Origin: Dactylosporangium sucinum
Lineage (GTDB): Bacteria > Actinomycetota > Actinomycetes > Mycobacteriales > Micromonosporaceae
Assembly: GCF_014647515.1 (NCBI RefSeq)
Contig: NZ_BMPI01000026.1
Location: forward strand, 8,585-60,842
Direction of reading: 5' to 3'
DNA length: 52,258 nucleotides
In this document: positions 33,057 through 39,806 of the stretch, in pieces
Numbering within the stretch: position 1 is the first letter of the stretch
How the letters are laid out: each line of letters opens with the position of its first letter
The notes under the pieces: model-generated
Told to the model about the DNA's origin: nothing
Databases searched by the model: none
The model's input: only the letters and a program-made list of their open reading frames with translations
Position numbers and translations under genes: made by a program

Positions 33057-34415
33057 CTAGATCACCGAATCGCGGGACCGCTTGTGTGTGGTGATGACGT
33101 CGGCGTACCGGTGCCCGCTCGCCTTGATCGTGCGCTCCTGGGTCCCGTAGTCGACCCGGACGAGGCCGAACCGCTTGTCGTAGCCGTACGCCCACTCGAA
33201 GTTGTCCAGCAGCGACCAGGCGAAGTAGCCGTCGACCGGCGCGCCCCGCAGCACCGCGTTGCGGACCGCCTCCAGGTGCTGCTCCAGGTAGTCGGTGCGC
33301 TCCTTGTCCTGCACGTCGCCCGTCGGCTCGACCGTGTCGTCCCAGGCCGAGCCGTTCTCGGTGACGAGGATGCTGCGCGGCCCGTACGTCTTGGCCACCG
33401 AGACCAGGATGTCCTCCAGGCCCTTGGCGTACACCTCCCACGGCATCGCCGTCTCGACCGAGCCGGGCACCGGGATCTGCCGGGCGAACGGCGCCTGGCC
33501 GGCCGGGTCGTCGACGACGACCTGGCGGAAGTAGTAGTTGATGCCGAGGAACTCGGTCGGCGCGGCGATGATCTCCAGGTCGCCCGGGCGGACCGGCGGC
33601 TCCACGCCGTAGCACTCGACCATGTCGGCCGGGTAGCCGCGGCCGTGGACCGGGTCCAGCCACCAGCGGTTGACGTGCCCGTCGGCGCGGGTCGCGGCGG
33701 CGACGTCCTCGGGCCGGTCGGTGCCCGGCTCGATCGGGCTCAGGTTCAGCACGATGCCGACGTTCGCCGGCAGCTGGGCCGAGGCGTGGATCGCCTGGTT
33801 GGCCAGGCCGTGGCCGAGCAGCACGTGGTGCGAGGTGTGCACGGCGCGGGTGAGGTCGCGCTCACCCGGGGCCATCCGGCCCTCCAGGTGCCCGATCCAG
33901 GACACGCACAGCGGCTCGTTCACGGTGTTCCAGTCGGCAACCCGGTCGCCGAGCCGGCCGGCCACCACCGAGGCGTAGTCGGCGAACGCCTCGGCGGTGG
34001 CGCGGTTCGGCCAGCCGCCGGCGTCCTGCAACGCCTGCGGCAGGTCCCAGTGGTACAACGTGACGAACGGGCGGATCCCCTCGGCCAGCAACGCGTCGAC
34101 GAGGCGGTCGTAGAAGTCGAGCCCGGCCTGGTTGAGCTGGCCGACGCCGTCGGGGAAGATCCGCGGCCAGGCCACCGAGAAGCGGTACGCGTCGAGGTTG
34201 AGCCGCCGCATCAGGGCGACGTCCTCCGGCCAGCGGTGGTAGTGGTCGCAGGCGACGTCGCCCGTGTCGCCGTTGTCGACGGCGCCCGGGATGCGGGAGA
34301 AGGTGTCCCAGATGGACGGCTTCCGGCCGTCCTCGGCGGCGGCGCCCTCGATCTGGTAGGCCGCGGTGGCGGCGCCCCAGATGAAGCTGGGCGGAAGGGC
34401 GGACAGATCCAGCAC
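33057..34415 (-). CDS. GH1 family beta-glucosidase
   Basis: The 452-residue enzyme has the GH1 N-terminal signature FIWGAATAAYQIEGA, the acid/base in NTVNEP (Glu167) and the nucleophile in LVTENGSAW (Glu353). Substrate-pocket residues such as WDLPQALQDAGGW and WSLLDNFEWAYGYDKRFGL are intact. It hydrolyses beta-glucosides (cellobiose or similar) in the cytoplasm, as no signal peptide is present. It is the last gene of the operon behind the ABC importer, so it probably cleaves the imported sugar. Confidence 0.95.
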   Translation of the reverse strand: MLDLSALPPSFIWGAATAAYQIEGAAAEDGRKPSIWDTFSRIPGAVDNGDTGDVACDHYHRWPEDVALMRRLNLDAYRFSVAWPRIFPDGVGQLNQAGLDFYDRLVDALLAEGIRPFVTLYHWDLPQALQDAGGWPNRATAEAFADYASVVAGRLGDRVADWNTVNEPLCVSWIGHLEGRMAPGERDLTRAVHTSHHVLLGHGLANQAIHASAQLPANVGIVLNLSPIEPGTDRPEDVAAATRADGHVNRWWLDPVHGRGYPADMVECYGVEPPVRPGDLEIIAAPTEFLGINYYFRQVVVDDPAGQAPFARQIPVPGSVETAMPWEVYAKGLEDILVSVAKTYGPRSILVTENGSAWDDTVEPTGDVQDKERTDYLEQHLEAVRNAVLRGAPVDGYFAWSLLDNFEWAYGYDKRFGLVRVDYGTQERTIKASGHRYADVITTHKRSRDSVI

Positions 34416-34440
34416 GGGACGGTTCTCCTCTGTGTTGCTG

Positions 34441-35280
34441 CTACTTGACGGCGCCGGCGGTCAGGCCGGCCACAAAGTACCGCTGCAGGGCGAGGAAGCC
34501 GGCGACCACCGGCACGCTCACCACCAGGGACGCGGCCATCACCTGGTTCCAGTACACCTGGAACTGCGTGGAGTAGTTCTGCAGGCCGACCGCGAGCGTG
34601 CGGCTGTGCTCGTCGGTCATGATCGACGCGAACAACACCTCGCCCCAGGCCGTCATGAACGCGTACACGGTCACGGCGACGATGCCGGGGACCGCGGTCG
34701 GCAGGATGACCTTGAACAGCGTACGCATCGGGCCGGCCCCGTCGACCTGGGCCGCCTCGTCCAGCCCGCGGGGGATCGAGTCGAAGTACCCCACGAGCAT
34801 CCAGATCGAGAACGGCAGCGAGAACGTCAGGTACGTGATGATCAGTCCGAGGCGCGTCTGGTACAGCTCGAGCCCCACGGTCGTGCTGAGGTTGACGTAG
34901 ATGAGGAACAGCGGCAGCAGGAACAGGATGCCGGGGAACATCTGCGTCGACAGCACCGCGACCGAGAACAGCCCCCGGCCGCGGAACCGGTAGCGGCTGA
35001 CCGCGAACGCGGCGAACACCGCGATCGCCACCGAGAACACCGCGGCGATGCCGGCCACGGCGATGCTGTTGAGCAGGTACCGGCCGAGCGGCACCGTGCT
35101 CCACATGTCCACGAACGCCTGGAACGTCGGCGCCGTCGGGATCCAGGTGAAGTCGTCCTGCACGTCCTGCAGCGGCTTCAGCGCCGAGCTGACCATGACG
35201 TACAGCGGGACCAGCACGAACAGCGCCAGCAACGACAGCACGAGCCACCGGAACAGCCGCTCCACCCTCCCCTCACGCAT
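34441..35280 (-). CDS. Carbohydrate ABC transporter permease (MalG/CebG-like)
   Basis: The 279-residue protein has six predicted membrane helices and the EAA loop RGLDEAAQVDGAGPMRTLFK, which contacts the ATPase. The C-terminal LQRYFVAGLTAGAVK is typical of CUT1-family MalG homologues. The start overlaps the upstream permease stop by eight bases. The importer's ATPase is not in the operon; actinobacteria usually share an MsiK-type ATPase, which would have to be encoded elsewhere (inference). Confidence 0.93.
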   Translation of the reverse strand: MREGRVERLFRWLVLSLLALFVLVPLYVMVSSALKPLQDVQDDFTWIPTAPTFQAFVDMWSTVPLGRYLLNSIAVAGIAAVFSVAIAVFAAFAVSRYRFRGRGLFSVAVLSTQMFPGILFLLPLFLIYVNLSTTVGLELYQTRLGLIITYLTFSLPFSIWMLVGYFDSIPRGLDEAAQVDGAGPMRTLFKVILPTAVPGIVAVTVYAFMTAWGEVLFASIMTDEHSRTLAVGLQNYSTQFQVYWNQVMAASLVVSVPVVAGFLALQRYFVAGLTAGAVK

Positions 35281-36277
35281 GGTGCCTCCGGCGGTTCGTG
35301 ATGACGAGGTACGCGGCCGTGACCAGCAGCAGGAACAGCAGCAGGGCCACGGACATCGCCGAGCCGGTGCCGAAGTCCCAGGTACTGAACGAGCTGTCGT
35401 AGATGTGGATCGAGATGAGGTCGGCCTCCGGCGGCGCCGACCGGCCGAACAGCACGTACGGCGTGTTGAAGTCGTTGAACGTCCACAGGAACAGCACCAG
35501 CAGCAGGACCTGGTTGATCGGGCGCAGGGCGGGCAGGGTCACCGAGCGCAGCCGCCACCAGAAGCCGGCGCCGTCGATCGCCGCCGCCTCGTACATCTCG
35601 CTCGGCACGTTCTGCAGGCCGGCCGTGATGCACAGGAACGCGAACGGCCAGGTGCGCCACACCGACACCGTCAGCAGCGCGAGGAAGCTGTTCTCGCCGA
35701 TCAGCCAGAACGGCCGGTCGCCGCCCGCGCCGCCGGCCAGCCCGAGCTGGTCGACGAGCACGTGGTTGACCAGCCCCGTGTCGCGCTGGAACAGGAAGCC
35801 CCAGGTGATGACCGCGGCGTAGACGGGCAGCGCGTACGGGGTCAGGAACAGCGTGCGCAGCAGCGCCCGGCCGCGGAACGGCCGCTGCAGGAACACCGCC
35901 GCCGACATCCCGAACAGCCAGGACAGCCCGACCGACAGGGTGGTGTACAGCACGGTGAGCCAGAACGAGTGGAACAGTGCCCGGCCGGCCTCGGTGTCGA
36001 GGTTGAGCGTCGCCGTGTAGTTCGCGAGGCCGACGAACGGCGCCGTCGACCAGTCCTGGATGTGGAACTGCGTCAGCTCCAGCAGGCTCATCCAGACGCC
36101 GACGAGCATGGGCACGACGTGGATGCCGATCTCCAGCAGTACCGCGGGCGCCAGGAGGAGATAGGGCAGGTGCTTGCGCAACCTCCGGCGGCGCCGCTTC
36201 CTCGGCGCGACGTGTGGCCGGACGTCCCAGTTGGCGTGCGCCGGTCGGCGGCTGCGAGTGCTCGTGTAGGTCGTCAT
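35273..36277 (-). CDS. Carbohydrate ABC transporter permease (MalF/CebF-like)
   Basis: The 334-residue protein has a basic N-terminal segment (RKRRRRRLRKHLPYLLLAP), six membrane helices and the EAA loop MYEAAAIDGAGFWWRLRSVT. It pairs with the downstream MalG-like permease to form the import channel. It starts four bases after the binding-protein stop, so the three transport genes are tightly coupled. Confidence 0.93.
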   Translation of the reverse strand: MTTYTSTRSRRPAHANWDVRPHVAPRKRRRRRLRKHLPYLLLAPAVLLEIGIHVVPMLVGVWMSLLELTQFHIQDWSTAPFVGLANYTATLNLDTEAGRALFHSFWLTVLYTTLSVGLSWLFGMSAAVFLQRPFRGRALLRTLFLTPYALPVYAAVITWGFLFQRDTGLVNHVLVDQLGLAGGAGGDRPFWLIGENSFLALLTVSVWRTWPFAFLCITAGLQNVPSEMYEAAAIDGAGFWWRLRSVTLPALRPINQVLLLVLFLWTFNDFNTPYVLFGRSAPPEADLISIHIYDSSFSTWDFGTGSAMSVALLLFLLLVTAAYLVITNRRRHHA

Positions 36278-36281
36278 CGGC

Positions 36282-37568
36282 TCAGCCCCGCATCCGCTGC
36301 TCGGCCGCCCGCAGCCGGGTCCGGATGATCGCTTCGGTGACCGGCTTGTCGTTGGCCGCGGCCGCGAACAGCTCCTTCATCGCGCTGCCGACGAGCGTCT
36401 CGAACTGGCTCTCGGCCGGCACCTGCGGCAGCGGTGCGGCCGTCGCGTTGAGCACGTCGGCGAGCACCTTCTGCTCCGGCGCCTGGAACGCCGGGTCGGC
36501 GGCGGCCGCCTGCACCGACGGCAGCGACCCGTACGTCCGGTTCAGGATCACCTGCTCCTCGTCGCTGGTCATGAACTTCACGAACTGCAGGGCGCCGTCG
36601 AGGTTCTGGCTGCGCCGGAAGACGGCGATGTTGATGCCGGCGACCATGCTGTTGACCCGGCGGGCGCCGGGCGGCGGCTGGGCGAGGAACGGCACCGGCG
36701 CGACGCCGTACTCCTCCGGGCTCATGCCCTGCGCGCGGAACGCCGACCCGGCCGCCTGCCAGAGCAGCATCGCGGCCTTGCGGTTGGCGAAGTCGGACTG
36801 CGACTCGTTCTTGGCGTACTCGGCGTTGCTGGGATTGACGATCTTGTCGACCGCCATGAGATCGACGTACCGCTTGATCGCCCGGACGTTGGCGTCCGTG
36901 TCGAACGTGGGCTTCCCGGTGTCGTCGAACCATTCCCCGCCGTACTGCTGGCTGAAGGTGAAGGCGTGGTGCGCGTTCTCCGACGGGTTGGCGCCCTCGA
37001 TCGCCAGCCCCCACTGCCTGTCCTTCGTCAGCCGCTTGCCGACCGCGACCAGGTCCTCCCAGGTGGCCGGCGGCCGGGTGACGCCGGCGTCGGCGAACAT
37101 CTGCTTGTTGTAGTAGAGCGCGTACGACAGCGAGTACAGCGGCACCGCGGTCGGCGGCTTGCCGGGCGCCCCGGCGGCGGCGAGCGCGGCCGGCACGAAC
37201 CGCTCCCGCCCGCCGATGCGCGCCATGGCGGCGTCGTCGAACGAGACGAGGGCGTTCGTCGCCTGCAGCGAGGCCGACCAGGTGTTGCCGATGTTCACCA
37301 CGTCAGGGCCCTTGCCCGAGGTGGCCGCGGCGAGCAGCCGGTTGAGCAGGTCGGACCAGGGCACCACCTCGAACCGGACGTGGATGCCGGTGCGCTGCTC
37401 GAACTTGTCCAGCTCCGGCTGCAGGGTCTGCTTGTCGAACTCCAGGCTGCTGCCCTGGTTGCTCGCCCAGTAGGTGATCGTCCGTCCGTCGGACTCGGTG
37501 CGCAGGTAGCCGCAGCCCGCGAGGAGGGCGGCTCCGGCGAGCGCGGCGAGTTGTCGGCGGGTGGGCAC
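36282..37568 (-). CDS. Extracellular sugar-binding lipoprotein of the ABC importer
   Basis: The 428-residue protein starts MPTRRQLAALAGAALLAGCG with a lipobox at Cys19. The mature part has the type 1 sugar-binding fold with TITYWASNQG, LQPELDKFEQRTGIHVRFE, GPDVVNIGNTWSASLQ, LYYNKQMFADAGVTRPPATW and AAMLLWQAAGSAF. It captures an oligosaccharide and delivers it to the two permeases. Together with the GH1 enzyme, a beta-glucoside such as cellobiose is likely but not proven. It is divergent from a ROK regulator. Confidence 0.92.
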   Translation of the reverse strand: MPTRRQLAALAGAALLAGCGYLRTESDGRTITYWASNQGSSLEFDKQTLQPELDKFEQRTGIHVRFEVVPWSDLLNRLLAAATSGKGPDVVNIGNTWSASLQATNALVSFDDAAMARIGGRERFVPAALAAAGAPGKPPTAVPLYSLSYALYYNKQMFADAGVTRPPATWEDLVAVGKRLTKDRQWGLAIEGANPSENAHHAFTFSQQYGGEWFDDTGKPTFDTDANVRAIKRYVDLMAVDKIVNPSNAEYAKNESQSDFANRKAAMLLWQAAGSAFRAQGMSPEEYGVAPVPFLAQPPPGARRVNSMVAGINIAVFRRSQNLDGALQFVKFMTSDEEQVILNRTYGSLPSVQAAAADPAFQAPEQKVLADVLNATAAPLPQVPAESQFETLVGSAMKELFAAAANDKPVTEAIIRTRLRAAEQRMRG

Positions 37569-37637
37569 GCTCGTCTGCCTTCTGGTGCGCTTTCGGTGCG
37601 GCGGTGGGGGTGTGGCCGCGTTTCCATCGAGACTTAA

Positions 37638-37653
37638 TTAATGTCGCCATTAA
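37638..37653. promoter_or_regulatory. AT-rich palindrome TTAATG-TCGC-CATTAA (candidate ROK operator)
   Basis: Perfect 6-bp arms lie in the gap between the importer operon and the ROK gene, extending imperfectly to ACTTAA/AAAGT on both sides. The AT-richness stands out in this GC-rich DNA and suits a promoter/operator. The site includes the upstream ATG at 37641, which argues that the ROK start is further downstream. Confidence 0.5.
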
Positions 37654-37736
37654 AGTGGGACGTCGCGGAGCGCGTCAAGGGCGGGCTCTACAGTGGCGCG
37701 CAGGCATCGAAGACGGGGAACTGGCGGGAACTCGGC

Positions 37737-38933
37737 GTGGAAGTGGAGCGGGCGACCAACCGCAGCGTGCGGCAGCAGAACCGGTCCGCCCTGCTCACGA
37801 AGCTGTTCCTCGACGGGCCGCTGACCCGCCAGGACCTGTCCCGCAGCACCGGCCTGAGCCAGCCCGCGGTGAGCAACGTGGTCGGCGACCTCATCGACGA
37901 CGGCCTCGTGGTCGAGGCCGGCGCCCTGGAGTCCGACGGCGGCCGCCCGAGCATGATGCTGCGGGTCGCGCCCCGCTACGGGGTCGTCGCCGGCGTCGAC
38001 GTCGGCGAGACCCGGGTGCGGGTCGAGCTGTTCGACCTCGCGATGAGCCAGCTGGCCTCGGTCGACCACCCGATCGACCCGTCCAGCGCGTCGCCGGCGA
38101 CGGTCGTGCGGCACATCGCCGCCGGCCTGCGCACCGTCACGTCGCCGTACCCGGACGTGCTCGGCGTCGGGGTCGGCGTCTCGGGCATCGTCCAGCAGGG
38201 CCCGGCCCTGCAGGTGTACGCCCAGACGCTCGGCTGGGACGGCGTCCCCCTCGGCGCGCTGCTGCGCGAGGTCACCGACCTGCCGCTCTACATCGACAAC
38301 GGTGCGAAGACGCTCGGCCAGGCCGAGATGTGGTTCGGCGCCGGGCGGGGCAGCCGGCACGCGGTGTTCGCCCTGGTCGGCTCGGGCGTCGGCGCCGCCG
38401 TGGTGACGAACGGCGCGACCTACCGCGGCGCGTCGAGCAGCGCGGGGGAGTGGGGGCACACGACGCTGGTCTACGGCGGGCGCCCGTGCCGGTGCGGCTC
38501 GCGCGGCTGCCTGGAGGCGTACGTCGGCGCCGAGGGCATCCTGGACCGCTACCGCACCGCCCGGCGCGGCCGCCCGGCTCCCGGCGACGACGAGGAGTCG
38601 CGGCTCACCGCCCTCGTCGCCGCGGCCGCGGAGGGTGCCGGCCCGGCCCGGGCGGTGCTGGACGAGACGGCCGGCTACCTGGGCGCCGGCGTGGCGAACC
38701 TGATCAACCTGTTCAACCCGGAGCGGGTCGTGCTGGGCGGCTGGGCTTCGATGACGCTGGGTCCGCTGCTGCCGCTGATCCGCGAGTCGGCGTCGCGGCA
38801 CGCGTTGCGGCAGCCGTTCGAGCAGGCGCGGATCGAGCTCGGTCAGCTGGGGGTGGACGCCGTGGCGCTGGGGGCGGCGACGCTGCCGGTGGCGAGGCTG
38901 CTCCAGGAGGGCGGCGCCCGCCCGGTGCCCTGA
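37737..38933 (+). CDS. ROK-family transcriptional repressor
   Basis: The 398-residue protein has an N-terminal winged helix (about residues 5-65: RQQNRSALLTKLFLDG and TRQDLSRSTGLSQPAVSNVV), then a ROK sugar-kinase-like domain with GVDVGETRVRVEL, EWGHTTL and the zinc motif CRCGSRGCLEAY. It probably senses a sugar and controls the divergent importer/glucosidase operon. An in-frame ATG at 37641 would add 32 residues but lies in the likely operator, and a TACAGT -10-like hexamer at 37689-37694 lies between the two starts, so GTG 37737 (MEVERATNRS) was preferred. Confidence 0.88.
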   Translation: MEVERATNRSVRQQNRSALLTKLFLDGPLTRQDLSRSTGLSQPAVSNVVGDLIDDGLVVEAGALESDGGRPSMMLRVAPRYGVVAGVDVGETRVRVELFDLAMSQLASVDHPIDPSSASPATVVRHIAAGLRTVTSPYPDVLGVGVGVSGIVQQGPALQVYAQTLGWDGVPLGALLREVTDLPLYIDNGAKTLGQAEMWFGAGRGSRHAVFALVGSGVGAAVVTNGATYRGASSSAGEWGHTTLVYGGRPCRCGSRGCLEAYVGAEGILDRYRTARRGRPAPGDDEESRLTALVAAAAEGAGPARAVLDETAGYLGAGVANLINLFNPERVVLGGWASMTLGPLLPLIRESASRHALRQPFEQARIELGQLGVDAVALGAATLPVARLLQEGGARPVP

Positions 38934-38955
38934 CCCCGCCGCGCTCCCTCGTAGA

Positions 38956-39011
38956 CGTTGGTCGATCTACCCTCACGTTCCGAGATCGACTTGAGGGTTG
39001 ATCGACCAACG
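38956..39011. repeat. 20-bp-arm hairpin after the ROK gene (unit 1)
   Basis: CGTTGGTCGATCTACCCTCA (38956-38975) pairs with 38992-39011 with a single mismatch; the loop is 16 bases. It lies 22 bases after the ROK stop and may serve as its terminator. The unit 2 copy at 39174-39229 keeps the outer 12 bp of stem plus four inner pairs. Confidence 0.7.
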
Positions 39012-39043
39012 TCGAAACGTGACCCGGGTTGGGTGCTCGCCGG

Positions 39044-39099
39044 CGTGATCCATGGAGCCGTTTGGCTGTCCGGGCAGCCATTCCTCTCCATGGATCATG
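39044..39099. repeat. 56-bp palindromic element, copy 3
   Basis: Ends are CGTGATC and GATCATG. The outer stem (TGATCCATGGAG against CTCCATGGATCA) is perfect for 12 bp. The inner stem is TGGCTG/CAGCCA with the core 19 bases from the left end. It lies inside unit 1 of the tandem duplication. Confidence 0.8.
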
Positions 39100-39261
39100 G
39101 GCATGCTGCTTGGGCGCGGTGCGATGGGGTGGGGCGCGCGGTGCGGCGGGCGTGCATCCGGCTCTTTTGGAGACGTTGGTCGATCTACCCGCGCCTTTCG
39201 CGATCGACTTGAGGGTGGATCGACCAACGTCGAAACGTGGCCAGGGTTGGGTGCTCGCCGG

Positions 39262-39317
39262 CGTGATCCATGGAGTCGTTTGGCTGTCCGGGCAGCCATT
39301 CCTCTCCATTGATCATG
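39262..39317. repeat. 56-bp palindromic element, copy 4
   Basis: This is the duplicate of copy 3 in unit 2, with two base changes (GAGTCG for GAGCCG, and CCATTG for CCATGG). Same length and geometry. Confidence 0.8.
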
Positions 39318-39373
39318 GGCATGCTGCTTGGGCGCGGTGCGATGGGGTGGGGCGCGCGGTGCGGCGGGCGTGC

Positions 39374-39530
39374 GAGGTGCGGGTGCGGCGGCGTGCGGGG
39401 TGCGTGGGGGACGCTGTGGGGTGCGGCGGCGTGCGGGGTGCGTGCGGGGTGCGTGCGGGACGCTGCGGGGTGTGGCGGCGTGCGGGACGCGGCGCGGCGG
39501 GGTGCGGCGGGGGGCTGCGTGGTGCGGTGG
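39374..39530. repeat. G-rich degenerate tandem repeat (GTGCGGGGTGC-type)
   Basis: Irregular copies of GTGCGGGGTGCGT and GGCGGCGTGCGG run through this stretch, with strong G bias on the plus strand. It is adjacent to the duplicated palindromic element. It might form G-quadruplexes; no coding signal. Confidence 0.65.
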
Positions 39531-39640
39531 GGGTCGCGGTTGCGTGGTGGGTGGTTGCTGGCGTTGGTCGCTCGGTCCCGGGCGGTCGTCGGGGCGGCGG
39601 TCTGGGAGAGCGATCTCCCTCGCATCGGGCATCCGGGATA

Positions 39641-39655
39641 AATTACGTCGTAATT
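39641..39655. promoter_or_regulatory. Perfect 15-bp AT-rich palindrome upstream of the F5/8 enzyme gene
   Basis: AATTACG-T-CGTAATT lies just before the -35 hexamer of the secreted enzyme's promoter. It is a possible second regulator or activator site. Confidence 0.4.
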
Positions 39656-39665
39656 GATTGATGTC

Positions 39666-39694
39666 TTGACGGGCGGGTGACGGCGGCGTAACAC
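39666..39694 (+). promoter_or_regulatory. Promoter of the secreted F5/8 enzyme (TTGACG-17-TAACAC)
   Basis: TTGACG (39666-39671) and TAACAC (39689-39694) have a 17-base spacer. Transcription should start near 39701, at the left edge of the operator, about 105 bases upstream of the ATG. Confidence 0.6.
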
Positions 39695-39703
39695 TCGTCT
39701 ACC

Positions 39704-39721
39704 TGAGAGAGCGCTCTCTCA
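39704..39721. promoter_or_regulatory. Perfect 18-bp LacI-family-type operator
   Basis: TGAGAGAGCGCTCTCTCA is fully palindromic with the central CG step typical of LacI-family sites such as CebR boxes. It overlaps the predicted transcription start. No LacI-family gene is present in the window, so the regulator is encoded elsewhere. Confidence 0.7.
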
Positions 39722-39806
39722 TGCTCGCTGCGCAGCACGACCGGGAACCGCCAACCCCACCCGGTACGGGAATCCCCGCCAGGTCCCCCGACTGACAGGC
39801 AGGATC

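Larger units (their letters stand above)
38953..39373. repeat. Tandem duplication, period 218 bp, each unit with two hairpins
   Basis: Bases 38953-39155 and 39171-39373 are near-identical and offset by 218 bases. Each unit contains a hairpin with CGTTGGTCGATC ends and a copy of the 56-bp palindromic element. Divergence is concentrated in the first hairpin's loop and upper stem. A recent local duplication or unequal crossover explains it. Confidence 0.85.
38934..39806. other. 873-base repeat island and promoter region
   Basis: No gene is called. It contains a tandem duplication of about 203 bases with nested hairpins (38953-39373), a G-rich degenerate repeat (39374-39530), an undistinguished stretch (39531-39640), a small AT palindrome (39641-39655), and the promoter and operator of the secreted enzyme (39666-39721). 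Frames here translate only repeat-derived sequence. Confidence 0.75.

Noticed and set aside
38713..39694. Several short frames with GCPDSQ or CPGSHSS-like motifs
   Set aside because: These peptides are translations of the 56-bp palindromic element itself, not proteins.
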